NCBI GenBank assembly: GCA_017640445.1
Contig: JAEPQQ010000003.1
Span: forward strand, 1 to 42,542
Length of the DNA: 42,542 nt
Direction of reading: 5' to 3'
Source of the DNA: Bacteroidia bacterium
GTDB taxonomy: Bacteria > Bacteroidota > Bacteroidia > NS11-12g > UBA9320
The notes under the pieces are model-generated. The model did not search any database and was not told the DNA's origin. It saw only the letters and a program-made list of their open reading frames with translations. The translations under genes and the position numbers were made by a program. Below, piece after piece: positions 7,885 to 15,372 of the stretch (within the stretch, counting starts at the first letter, position 1; every line of letters starts with the position of its first letter).

Positions 7885-8324
7885 AGACAAAACGTGCAAC
7901 CACCGACGACCTCCAGGTTCTTACTGGTTTGTTTGATCAATACATGGTTTTTTATAAAAAGCCATCTGCCCCCACTCAGTATGGTGCGTACCTGAAAGAA
8001 CGACTAGAAAACAATGAAGCCATAGTTTTCCTGGCCCTTGACAACACTGGCAAGGCCCTGGGGTTTGTGCTCAATTATTTTTCTTTTACTTCGGTTTCTC
8101 AAGGCAAAATAGTAGTGTTAAACGATTTGTTTGTAGCTCCATCTCATCGGAAAAAAGGAGTTGGCGAACATTTGATTCAATGCAGTTTTGATCTGGCGAA
8201 AAGTATGGGTGCGGTTCGGGTAGATTTAGGAACTGCAAAAGACAATTACGATGCGCAACGACTCTATGAACGAATTGGTTTTATTCGGGATGATGAGTTT
8301 TATGCCTACAGTTATTCCATCTAA
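7881..8324 (+). CDS. GNAT-family N-acetyltransferase
   Basis: 147 residues from the ATG at 7881. An in-frame TTG at 7866 would lie inside the upstream palindrome arm and is less likely. The acetyl-CoA-binding motif A is clear: LNDLFVAPSHRKKGVGEHLI (R/Q-x-x-G-x-G/A), followed by LGTAKDNYDAQRLYERIGF, the usual motif B region. The substrate is unknown. The stop codon is only nine bases before the AlkD-like gene at 8334, so the two are probably one transcript. The palindrome at 7863-7884 overlaps the start codon and is the likely control point. Confidence 0.85.
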   Translation: MKTKRATTDDLQVLTGLFDQYMVFYKKPSAPTQYGAYLKERLENNEAIVFLALDNTGKALGFVLNYFSFTSVSQGKIVVLNDLFVAPSHRKKGVGEHLIQCSFDLAKSMGAVRVDLGTAKDNYDAQRLYERIGFIRDDEFYAYSYSI

Positions 8325-8333
8325 AAAACAGTG

Positions 8334-9032
8334 ATGACACTCGAAGAAGTACTCGAAGAACTTAGGGGCCTGGCCGAACCGGAAAAAGTATTATTCAAAC
8401 AAAAGAAGTTTGGCGTTATTGCCAACAACTCGCTCGGTGTATACCAACGCGATTTGAATGCACTAGCCAGGAGAATTAAGAAGAACGACCAACTTGCGCT
8501 GGAACTATTCGACACCGGACTTTATGAAGCCCGGGTACTTTGTTCCAAGATTTATTCGCCCAAAAACGTCACATCCGACCTGATGGAAAAATGGGTAGTG
8601 ACCTTTGAAAACTGGGAAATTTGTGACTCTTTTTCGATGGCCTTATTCGCAAAATCGCCCCTGGCAATGGAAAAGATTGATCAATGGATCAAACGCGAAC
8701 GTGAGTTTGAAAAAAGGGCTGGTTTTGCTACCATCGCCGCTTTGTGTATGGCAGACAAAAAAGCTCCTAACGACGTGTTTGAAAACTTCCTAAACTATAT
8801 CGAACAGGCGTCCAACGACAACCGTCTTTATGTAAAAAAAGCGGTTAACTGGGCCTTGAGAAATATTGGAAAACGCAACCCGGATCTGAACAAAGCAGCC
8901 ATATCAACTGCCCAACGAATTCTTGAGCAAGGCAGTCAAAGTGCTCGTTGGATTGCTCAGGATGCACTGCGTGAACTTTCCAAACCAGACGTTCGGATGT
9001 CGGACTACCCCCGACACATTTATCGGCCCTAA
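8334..9032 (+). CDS. AlkD-type DNA alkylation repair glycosylase
   Basis: 232 residues built from HEAT-like helical repeats, the usual length for AlkD. The AlkD family removes 3-methyladenine, 7-methylguanine and bulkier lesions without flipping the base. The Trp-x3-Asp pair in ENWEICDSF matches the spacing of Trp109/Asp113 of the Bacillus cereus enzyme, and KKAVNWALRNIGK matches the later lysine/tryptophan/arginine segment. The ATG at 8334 is preferred over a GTG three bases upstream. It sits nine bases after the GNAT gene and is followed by the TudS-like and AlkC-type genes, so this stretch looks devoted to modified bases. Confidence 0.85.
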   Translation: MTLEEVLEELRGLAEPEKVLFKQKKFGVIANNSLGVYQRDLNALARRIKKNDQLALELFDTGLYEARVLCSKIYSPKNVTSDLMEKWVVTFENWEICDSFSMALFAKSPLAMEKIDQWIKREREFEKRAGFATIAALCMADKKAPNDVFENFLNYIEQASNDNRLYVKKAVNWALRNIGKRNPDLNKAAISTAQRILEQGSQSARWIAQDALRELSKPDVRMSDYPRHIYRP

Positions 9033-9039
9033 CTGTTTT

Positions 9040-9064
9040 CCTCCAAAGCAATTTTGCTTGGTGG
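9040..9064 (+). repeat. imperfect stem-loop after the AlkD-like gene
   Basis: CCTCCAAAGCAA pairs with TTGCTTGGTGG around a 2-base turn, with one mismatch and one bulged A. There is no T-run, so it is at best a weak terminator or an RNA-stability element. A loose -7-like TATTTTCG follows before the next gene. Confidence 0.3.
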
Positions 9065-9111
9065 GTTGAATCAATCCGACTTATTTTCGAATCGGAATAA
9101 TTGAAGACACA

Positions 9112-9732
9112 ATGATCGACCCAAGTTATATTCTGAACCTGCGCACACCAACCAACGAAAACCCATTACGAATCCTTATGAGTGCCTGTTTCACTGGTAC
9201 GTTATGCGGTTATGATGGCACGGACAACGGTGTATATCCAAGCGCTCGAAAGCTTCTTGAGTACCAATCGGTTCAGATTATCCCCTTCTGCCCGGAAGAT
9301 TTCTCCTTCGGTACTCCCAGAGCAATGTGTGACATCCATGGTGGTAACGGATATGACGTGTTAGACGGCAAGGCTAAAGTTCTTACTGAAAACGGCATCG
9401 ACTGGACCCAAGGTATGGTCCGTGCTGCCCACCGAATGCTGGAGGTTGCTCAAGACAAGCAGGTGGAACTTGCCGTATTAATGGACATCAGTGCTGCTTG
9501 TGGAAGCCAGGTGATTTATGATGGCAATCGCTTTGGTGAAAATCCTATTTATCAGAAGGGTCCCGGTGTTTGTGCGGCCTTACTTCAACGAAACGGCATC
9601 CAGGTAATAAGTCAGCGAGACTTTGCATCACTGGAATTGCTTTACGCTAAAATAGACCCGTCACATTCCATCAATTCAGATGCCATCGACCACCATCAAA
9701 CCGAATGGTATCAAAACTACTTCACTCACTAA
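9112..9732 (+). CDS. DUF523 / TudS-like [4Fe-4S] desulfurase
   Basis: 206 residues. DUF523 proteins, of which TudS is the studied example, use a [4Fe-4S] cluster held by three cysteines to remove sulfur from thiouracil. The matching positions here are Cys26 (SACFTGTLCGYDG), Cys60 (PFCPEDFSFGTPR) and Cys130 (SAACGS). The last motif normally reads S-P-S-C-G, so this is a divergent member; an extra Cys32 and Cys73 are present. It lies between the AlkD-type and AlkC-type glycosylase genes and six bases before the latter. A role in clearing thiolated bases or nucleosides is inferred from family and place. The TudS activity itself is not proven for this sequence. Confidence 0.8.
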   Translation: MIDPSYILNLRTPTNENPLRILMSACFTGTLCGYDGTDNGVYPSARKLLEYQSVQIIPFCPEDFSFGTPRAMCDIHGGNGYDVLDGKAKVLTENGIDWTQGMVRAAHRMLEVAQDKQVELAVLMDISAACGSQVIYDGNRFGENPIYQKGPGVCAALLQRNGIQVISQRDFASLELLYAKIDPSHSINSDAIDHHQTEWYQNYFTH

Positions 9733-9738
9733 ACGCTT

Positions 9739-10842
9739 ATGGCAACCCCTTTAAAAGATCTTTACTGCGATACCTTTTACGCTTCGTTTTGCAGCGACTT
9801 CAAACAAGTCAACCCCAGCTTTGACGCAACCGGCTTTACACGGGCCATATTTAACGACGCATTTGACTCTATGGAGCTCAAAGACCGAATGAAGCATACG
9901 ACAGCCACCCTTCATGAATTCATGAGCGGCAACTATGTAAACGACGTTCAATTGTTGTTGAACCTGGTTGAAACACTTGACAAAAATGATCGATATGGCA
10001 TGGGCCTGGAATATCAGTTTTTACCCGAGTACGTTTCAGAATACGGCCTTGATTATTGGGATGAATCCATCCCTGCTTTAGAACGTATCACCCAATTCAC
10101 CACGTGTGAGTTCGCCGTAAGACCGTTTCTGACCAAGTTCGGCCAGGACATGGTGGATCAAATGATCAAATGGTCGAAACACAAGAACCATAAGGTACGT
10201 CGTTTAGCCAGTGAAGGCACCCGAGCACGATTACCCTGGGGCATGGCGTTACCTGTGTTCAAAAAGGACCCCGGACCCATCCTGCCCATTTTGGAAAATC
10301 TCAAAAACGACGGTAGTGAATTTGTACGAAGAAGTGTTGCCAACAACCTCAACGACATAGCCAAAGACAATCCGGCAATCACACTACGGCTTGCTACCGA
10401 ATGGATTGGATTCAGCAAAGAACGGGATGCTCTGGTTAAACATGCATGCAGAAGTTTACTGAAAGCGGGAGACCAAACCGCGCTGGCACTTTTCGGGCTT
10501 GACAGTAAGGGTCTTGAGGCATCAAACTTCGCCGTTCACACGCCACGGGTTTCCATGGGAGAACGTATGAGGTTTTCCTTTATGGTTGAGAACAACACCA
10601 ACAAAAACAGAAACATTCGTATTGAATACGCTATCCACCACCTAAAGAAGAATGGTGAGCGCACCAAGAAAGTGTTTAAAATAAGTGAACGGGAAATCGG
10701 AGCGAGCACGAGCTTTTCTATGGAACGTGAACACCATTTCAAACCAATTACCACAAGAGTGTACTACAGCGGTATTCATTATGTCTCTGTTATTCTGAAT
10801 GGGTTAGAAGGAGACAAACAATCATTCGAATTATTGGTTTAA
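9739..10842 (+). CDS. AlkC-type DNA alkylation repair glycosylase with Ig-like C-terminal domain
   Basis: 367 residues. Residues about 1-265 are alpha-helical HEAT-like repeats (for example NHKVRRLASEGTRARLPWG and DGSEFVRRSVANNLNDIAKD), as in the AlkC branch (COG4335) of DNA glycosylases. Residues about 270-367 are beta-rich (VSMGERMRFSFMVENN, TTRVYYSGIHYVSVILNG) and fit the Ig-like domain known in AlkC that grips DNA. AlkC enzymes excise 3-methylated purines. The gene begins six bases after the TudS-like gene and ends 13 bases before the SHD1 gene. Having both an AlkD-type and an AlkC-type enzyme in one gene row is notable. Confidence 0.85.
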   Translation: MATPLKDLYCDTFYASFCSDFKQVNPSFDATGFTRAIFNDAFDSMELKDRMKHTTATLHEFMSGNYVNDVQLLLNLVETLDKNDRYGMGLEYQFLPEYVSEYGLDYWDESIPALERITQFTTCEFAVRPFLTKFGQDMVDQMIKWSKHKNHKVRRLASEGTRARLPWGMALPVFKKDPGPILPILENLKNDGSEFVRRSVANNLNDIAKDNPAITLRLATEWIGFSKERDALVKHACRSLLKAGDQTALALFGLDSKGLEASNFAVHTPRVSMGERMRFSFMVENNTNKNRNIRIEYAIHHLKKNGERTKKVFKISEREIGASTSFSMEREHHFKPITTRVYYSGIHYVSVILNGLEGDKQSFELLV

Positions 10843-10843
10843 G

Positions 10844-10851
10844 TACTTTTG
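10844..10851 (+). promoter_or_regulatory. -7 box of the SHD1-domain gene
   Basis: TACTTTTG, beginning two bases after the AlkC-type stop codon and ending four bases before the ATG at 10856. The SHD1 gene may therefore have its own leaderless transcript as well as read-through from the repair genes. Confidence 0.5.
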
Positions 10852-10855
10852 ACCT

Positions 10856-11293
10856 ATGAACATTGTTACCCACTGGTTGAGCCGCGTTTTATTTGTTGTA
10901 TGGCTTTGCCAGACAGCAGTTGTTGTTCATGCACAGGCAAATGAACATCAGGGTAGGCTGAGAACCTGGGACTACATAGACTCAGCCGGGAAACGGAAGA
11001 TCGAAGCCTCTTTGCTTACAACCACCAACACCCGGGTAGTAATAGAAGACCATAATGGTAAGCTGCATTACATTACCTATGAAAACCTATCCGATAAAGA
11101 TGCGGCATACGTAGAGGAACGAATGAAAAAAATCGAATCGGTCAACGCTAGGGAAGCCCAAGCTGAAGAGGACCAGGAAACTTCTGCATCTTATACACCA
11201 TTGTTGTCGATTTTCTTGCTGCTTTTTATTGGCGTTTTCTTCTTGGTCCGAACCATCCGCCAACGACAATCTGCCTCGTCAAGGATTGTTTAG
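10856..11293 (+). CDS. small membrane protein with SHD1-like domain
   Basis: 145 residues: a signal peptide (to about residue 27, VVVHAQA), an SHD1 (SLA1 homology domain 1)-like segment at about 35-88, a charged linker, one membrane helix at about 115-135 (LLSIFLLLFIGVFFLV) and a short basic tail. The SHD1 match is the pattern R-x-W ... G ... I-E-A-S-L ... V-V-I-E-D-x-x-G ... Y-x-x-L-S-x-x-D-x-x-Y-V. The domain would face the periplasm. SHD1 in bacteria is best known from Planctomycetes; its ligand is not known. The 3' end overlaps the convergent panC gene by 15 bases. It may belong to the repair gene row or be independent. Confidence 0.75.
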   Translation: MNIVTHWLSRVLFVVWLCQTAVVVHAQANEHQGRLRTWDYIDSAGKRKIEASLLTTTNTRVVIEDHNGKLHYITYENLSDKDAAYVEERMKKIESVNAREAQAEEDQETSASYTPLLSIFLLLFIGVFFLVRTIRQRQSASSRIV

Positions 11294-12142
11294 GTTGTCC
11301 TTGAGCACTATGTTGTCGAGCAAACGTACACCACCGAACTCGACTACCGTGCAGGCAACAATGTAGTCGGCATCGTCAAGCGATTTTACTTCTTGCATGG
11401 TTACGCCGTTAACGCAAACCAGGTATTCAAGATTAGCATCTTCAATTGACTGAAGATAGTTGGTGGTTATCTCCAGGGCTTCTCCCAACGACTTAAAATA
11501 ACAACGCTCCTTGAGTTTTAAGAGTGACTTATATATAAAGGATGCCCGTTCTCGTTTGGAGGCCTCTAATCGCTCGTTTCGACTGCTCATTGCCAATCCA
11601 TGGTGTTCCCGCACTATTGGACAAACCACAAGATCGGTATTGAGGCCAAAATGTTGGATCAGGTGACGTACCACAACGGTTTGTTGAAAGTCTTTTTGCC
11701 CAAAGTAGGCCCGCGTTGGTTGTACGATATCAAAGAAACGTCTGATAACCTTGGCCACTCCTTGAAAATGCCCGGGCCGTTGTTCGCCCTCAAAAACCAG
11801 ATCCAACCCATTGAGCGGAACATCAATGTCCACATAATCCGGGCCATACACCTGATCTACGTCAGGATGGAACAGGTAATCGAGGTTAAGTTCCCTAAGG
11901 TATTCTATGTCTGTCTGGATTGGGTCGGGATAATTGACTAAATCCATTTCATCGTCAAATTGTTTCGGGTTGACGAAAATGCTGCACACTACTGTATCAT
12001 TTTCGGCTTTTGCACGTTCAAGAAGTGACAAGTGACCTTGATGCAGTGCACCCATGGTTGGAACAAACCCAATTGACCTTCCATTTTTTTGCAAACGGGT
12101 CAGCTCAGAATGCAGCAAAACTGCCGATTTGAATATAAACAT
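11279..12142 (-). CDS. panC: pantoate--beta-alanine ligase
   Basis: 287 residues, full length. It joins pantoate and beta-alanine using ATP, the last step of pantothenate (vitamin B5, coenzyme A) synthesis, in the cytoplasm. Motifs: the nucleotide-binding GFVPTMGALHQGHLSL, SIFVNPKQF, the pantoate-binding FEGEQRPGHFQGVAKV, AYFGQKDFQQTVVVR, and the KMSKS-like AMSSRNERL. It starts at the ATG at 12142 and is divergent from the GT5-like gene at 12243 across a 100-base AT-rich spacer. Its tail overlaps the SHD1-domain gene. Confidence 0.97.
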   Translation of the reverse strand: MFIFKSAVLLHSELTRLQKNGRSIGFVPTMGALHQGHLSLLERAKAENDTVVCSIFVNPKQFDDEMDLVNYPDPIQTDIEYLRELNLDYLFHPDVDQVYGPDYVDIDVPLNGLDLVFEGEQRPGHFQGVAKVIRRFFDIVQPTRAYFGQKDFQQTVVVRHLIQHFGLNTDLVVCPIVREHHGLAMSSRNERLEASKRERASFIYKSLLKLKERCYFKSLGEALEITTNYLQSIEDANLEYLVCVNGVTMQEVKSLDDADYIVACTVVEFGGVRLLDNIVLKDNLNNP

Positions 12143-12203
12143 ATAGTAAAAAAATTCTTAATATACAAGTATTACAACTCGCGATATTGCAGATAATAGA
12201 GGG

Positions 12204-12211
12204 TATCTTTG
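12204..12211 (+). promoter_or_regulatory. -7 box of the GT5-like gene
   Basis: TATCTTTG, 31 bases before the ATG at 12243, so a leader of about 25 bases is expected. TTG at 12187-12189 is only 14 bases upstream, closer than the usual spacing. Confidence 0.5.
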
Positions 12212-12242
12212 CAGTCGCATTATAGTAAAAACAGAGTTATTT

Positions 12243-13061
12243 ATGGAAAACAACAGAAAAAAAGTATTATTCATTTCTTCGGAGATGAGTCCTTTTTTAG
12301 AAAGTAACGCGTTGTCAGACATTGCTCGAATGCTTCCACAAGCTGTTCAAGAGAAAGACAACGAAGTTCGTATCCTTGTTCCTCGATTTGGTGTGATTAA
12401 TGAAAGACGCAACCGCCTTCATGAAGTGGTTCGACTTTCAGGTATGAACATCACCATTGACGACAACGATAACCCACTTACCATAAAAGTGGCATCCATT
12501 CCAAACACCAAGATGCAGGTTTACTTCCTGGACAACGAAGATTACTTCCATAGAAAACACGTATATGGTGACGAGGAAAATGAGTTTTTCGCTGACAACG
12601 ACGAGCGAACTATTTTCTTCTGTAAAGGCGCTTTGGAAACTGTAAAGAAATTAGGATGGTATCCCGACATTATTCACTGTCACGGGTGGATGACCAGCCT
12701 TATTCCTCTTTACCTAAAGACGATCTACAAAGACGAGCCGGTATTCCAAAATTCTAAAATCGTTTACAGCGTATTCGACAATGAATTCCAGGCTTCTCTA
12801 GGAGATGACTTTACTCGCAAAGCCAGTTTGAACCACATTCAGGATGACGAAATGAAGCCATTCGAGAATGCCGACTGTTCAAGCATGTACATCGGTGCTA
12901 TTACGCATTCCGATGCAGTGGTAAAATGTGAAGATTCAATTAATCCAGATGTGCTTAACCACATTCAAAAGGAGACTTCCAAACCAGTATTAGAACCACG
13001 AGGCGAAAACATCGCCGATGAATACACGGAATTCTATGATACATTGCTGGCTCAAAACTAG
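12243..13061 (+). CDS. glycogen/starch synthase-like protein, GT5 N-terminal half only
   Basis: 272 residues that match only the N-terminal Rossmann domain of GT5 glycogen synthases: KKVLFISSEMSPF at the start, NEVRILVPRFGVI, and GWYPDIIHCHGWMTSLIPLYLK. A full GlgA is about 480 residues and has a second, nucleotide-sugar-binding domain that is missing here. The K-x-G-G-L loop that touches ADP-glucose is replaced by ESNALSD. It is therefore unlikely to make glycogen by itself; a binding or regulatory role is possible. Homologues of this short form are, to my knowledge, common beside panC and DUF4270 in Bacteroidota. A terminator begins right after the stop codon. Confidence 0.8.
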   Translation: MENNRKKVLFISSEMSPFLESNALSDIARMLPQAVQEKDNEVRILVPRFGVINERRNRLHEVVRLSGMNITIDDNDNPLTIKVASIPNTKMQVYFLDNEDYFHRKHVYGDEENEFFADNDERTIFFCKGALETVKKLGWYPDIIHCHGWMTSLIPLYLKTIYKDEPVFQNSKIVYSVFDNEFQASLGDDFTRKASLNHIQDDEMKPFENADCSSMYIGAITHSDAVVKCEDSINPDVLNHIQKETSKPVLEPRGENIADEYTEFYDTLLAQN

Positions 13062-14418
13062 CAGTAAGGCTGTCCAAAGGACAGCCTTACTTTTTATACT
13101 TCCCTCTCTTTTATTCTTTTCCTGTAGACAAACCGACGACCAGGTTGGGATTGACTTCCTTCCCAAAGGAGACAATCATACCTCTACCGTTGTCGACACC
13201 TTGTCTGTATTCGCTTACACCGTACAGGAAGATTCTCTCAAGATCGATTCACTGTCAAGTACTATTCTTGGAGCGATAAACGACCAGGCCTTTGGTATGC
13301 GCAGTGCGAGTGCCCATATACAAGTACTCCTGAGAGAGATTAACGTTGACTTTGGAGCAAATCCAACCATCGATTCGGTTATACTCTCCCTGGCGAGAAA
13401 TACCGAGGTGAATGGATACGGAAGTACTACTTCTGTTCAGGATTTCGACATCTACCGCATGGCCGAAATCATTGAAAAAGAACAAGGGTATTATTCCAAC
13501 TACGAACCCGCTCTTGGAGACAAGATTGGCACCTGGAGCGCCAACCTTCAAAACAAGGATACCAGTTGGTTTGAAGAAGACGGTGAACTCAAGTGGGCCA
13601 CCAACACGTTTCGAATACCGTTGAACAACAGTTTTGGGGAAGACTTTTTTACAAGCCAGAGCTTTGGTAGTAACGACGCCTTTCTGAGCTTTCTGAATGG
13701 CATTAGCATTGTTCCTGCTACTGCAGGTCTTGGATTAAATGAAGGGTCGATTGTTTCCATCAATAAGTTTTCAGAGAATTCGAAACTGATCATCTATTAC
13801 AGTGGTGGTCTTAGAAAAGAGTTTGAGATCAATAGTGAGTCTCAAAACATCTCTACTTATTCGATCGAAAACCAGCCTTTTACCATAACCGATCAGCTTG
13901 CCAATCCGGGTACCCATTATAACGAAACCTATCTTCAATCGCTGGCTGGCACCAAATTAAAGATTGACATCCCCAACTTGTTAAGTCTGGTAGCCGATGG
14001 AGAAACCATTGCCATCAATGAAGCTAAACTTAGCTTTACGGTGAAAGATGGTACAAATACCGACGACTTCCCGGCACCCAGTCGTTTATTGCTACTTCAG
14101 CCCTCTCAGGTTGACGGCAGTAATGCATTCATTATTGACCTGGTTGACGTTTTAATTCCACCTAGTAGTAACTGGGTTGGACGGACCAACTATGGCGGTA
14201 GTTTCGACTCCGAAACGAACACGTACACCTTCCGGTTTAATCGCCACCTTCAAGACGTGCTCGAAACCTACCTTACCACCGGAGAAGACATAAACAGAGG
14301 CTTTTACCTTGTTATTCCTTCGGACAATCCGATTACGCCAAGTAGGGTTATACTGGACACGGACAACAGTGGAGCCATCAAAAATTTAGATCTAAAAATT
14401 ACCTACACCAAACTTTAA
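13036..14418 (+). CDS. DUF4270-family lipoprotein
   Basis: 460 residues from the ATG at 13036, overlapping the end of the GT5-like gene by 26 bases in another frame. A more distal in-frame ATG at 13018 is possible. The lipoprotein signal reads KAVQRTALLFILPSLLFFSC, with the lipid-bearing Cys at residue 30, followed by DUF4270 sequence (DDQVGIDFLPKG, GAINDQAFG). These proteins sit in the outer membrane or periplasm and their function is unknown. There is no ATG, GTG or TTG between the hairpin at 13063-13091 and the Cys codon, so the coding region must span a perfect terminator hairpin. A second hairpin closes the gene near 14405-14434. Confidence 0.85.
   Translation: MIHCWLKTSSKAVQRTALLFILPSLLFFSCRQTDDQVGIDFLPKGDNHTSTVVDTLSVFAYTVQEDSLKIDSLSSTILGAINDQAFGMRSASAHIQVLLREINVDFGANPTIDSVILSLARNTEVNGYGSTTSVQDFDIYRMAEIIEKEQGYYSNYEPALGDKIGTWSANLQNKDTSWFEEDGELKWATNTFRIPLNNSFGEDFFTSQSFGSNDAFLSFLNGISIVPATAGLGLNEGSIVSINKFSENSKLIIYYSGGLRKEFEINSESQNISTYSIENQPFTITDQLANPGTHYNETYLQSLAGTKLKIDIPNLLSLVADGETIAINEAKLSFTVKDGTNTDDFPAPSRLLLLQPSQVDGSNAFIIDLVDVLIPPSSNWVGRTNYGGSFDSETNTYTFRFNRHLQDVLETYLTTGEDINRGFYLVIPSDNPITPSRVILDTDNSGAIKNLDLKITYTKL
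13063..13095 (+). terminator. perfect terminator hairpin inside the DUF4270 signal-peptide codons
   Basis: A 13-base stem with no mismatch (AGTAAGGCTGTCC with GGACAGCCTTACT), a 3-base AAA loop and a T-run at 13091-13095. It starts two bases after the GT5-like stop codon and lies within the N-terminal codons of the DUF4270 gene. Confidence 0.85.
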
Positions 14419-14434
14419 TCGAAAGTTGGTGTTT
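14405..14434 (+). terminator. terminator of the DUF4270 gene
   Basis: ACACCAA and TTGGTGT form the outer stem, with CTTT and AAAG inside and one bulged A, followed by TTTAATTTG. It spans the TAA stop at 14416-14418. Confidence 0.6.
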
Positions 14435-14440
14435 AATTTG
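14433..14440 (+). promoter_or_regulatory. probable -7 box of aroF
   Basis: TTAATTTG, one mismatch from TAnnTTTG, 16 bases before the TTG start codon at 14457. It overlaps the T-rich tail of the preceding terminator. Confidence 0.35.
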
Positions 14441-14456
14441 CAAAAAGTTTATCCGC

Positions 14457-15317
14457 TTGACACATCAACCTAAATACAAATTGGCAAGCCGACAGTGGAA
14501 AGGTAACGACACCGTTATCGATGTAAGAGGTTGCCAGATTGGTGGAGACGAACTCTTCCTTATCGCCGGACCATGTGCGGTTGAGAGCGAAGAGCAAATT
14601 GATGAGATTGCCTCTTTCATAAGCAATCTGGGCATTAAGTTTCTGCGCGGCGGGGCCTACAAGCCACGAACCTCGCCTTATAACTTTCAGGGACTTGAAA
14701 AGGAAGGGCTTAAACTGCTAAAACAAGTATCTAACCGATATAACCTGGGCATCATAACCGAGGTTATGGACCTCAGCCTTTTAGACACCGTTTACCCTTA
14801 TACCGACATCCTTCAGATTGGTTCCAGAAACATGAAGAATTACCACTTCTTAAAGGAACTGGGAAAAACGGATAAACCCATTATGTTAAAGCGAGGAATG
14901 GATGCCACCATCGAAGAATGGTTGTTGGCAGCCGAGTATTTGCTTTTAGGTGGAAATGAGAAAGTGATTCTTTGTGAGCGGGGCATCAGAACCTTTGACT
15001 CAAGCAATCGAAATACGCTTGACATTGCAGGTATTGCATTGGCACAACAACTGTCTCATCTACCTGTTATTTCTGACCCAAGCCAGGCCACCGGAAACCG
15101 AGAGTTAATTGGCGCAGCGAGCAAGGCATCTATTGCGGGTGGCGCAGATGGATTGATGATTGAAGTGCACAACAATCCAAAAGATGCACTGTCAGACGGC
15201 CCACAGTCGCTGTACCTAAATCAGCTGGAGGACCTGCTTCCTGATTTTGAAAAGATAGCAACTGCAATGGGTAAAACCTGCTCTTGGGCCAAACAGCCTG
15301 AAATCATAAATGCTTAA
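14457..15317 (+). CDS. aroF: 3-deoxy-7-phosphoheptulonate (DAHP) synthase, AroF/type I-beta
   Basis: 286 residues. It condenses phosphoenolpyruvate with erythrose 4-phosphate, the first step of the shikimate (aromatic amino acid) pathway. Signatures: [17 protein letters not shown], the PEP-binding [16 protein letters not shown] (the RTSP form marks DAHP rather than KDO8P synthase), [25 protein letters not shown] and [14 protein letters not shown]. It lacks an N-terminal ACT or ferredoxin-like regulatory domain and a chorismate mutase fusion. The start appears to be TTG at 14457; there is no ATG before the conserved core. It is separated from asd by a terminator. Confidence 0.92.
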   Translation: MTHQPKYKLASRQWKGNDTVIDVRGCQIGGDELFLIAGPCAVESEEQIDEIASFISNLGIKFLRGGAYKPRTSPYNFQGLEKEGLKLLKQVSNRYNLGIITEVMDLSLLDTVYPYTDILQIGSRNMKNYHFLKELGKTDKPIMLKRGMDATIEEWLLAAEYLLLGGNEKVILCERGIRTFDSSNRNTLDIAGIALAQQLSHLPVISDPSQATGNRELIGAASKASIAGGADGLMIEVHNNPKDALSDGPQSLYLNQLEDLLPDFEKIATAMGKTCSWAKQPEIINA

Positions 15318-15342
15318 GGCCACAAGGCTTTTAAGTTTTTTT
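15313..15342 (+). terminator. terminator of aroF
   Basis: CTTAAGGCC and GGCTTTTAAG form a stem with a small internal bulge around an ACAA loop, followed by a run of T (15334-15342). It overlaps the TAA stop codon of aroF. Confidence 0.7.
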
Positions 15343-15346
15343 CAAT

Positions 15347-15354
15347 TTTCTTTG
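15347..15354 (+). promoter_or_regulatory. probable -7 box of asd
   Basis: TTTCTTTG, one mismatch from TAnnTTTG, 18 bases before the ATG at 15373 and just past the aroF terminator. Confidence 0.4.
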
Positions 15355-15372
15355 CAAGAAATTTAAGAAACA

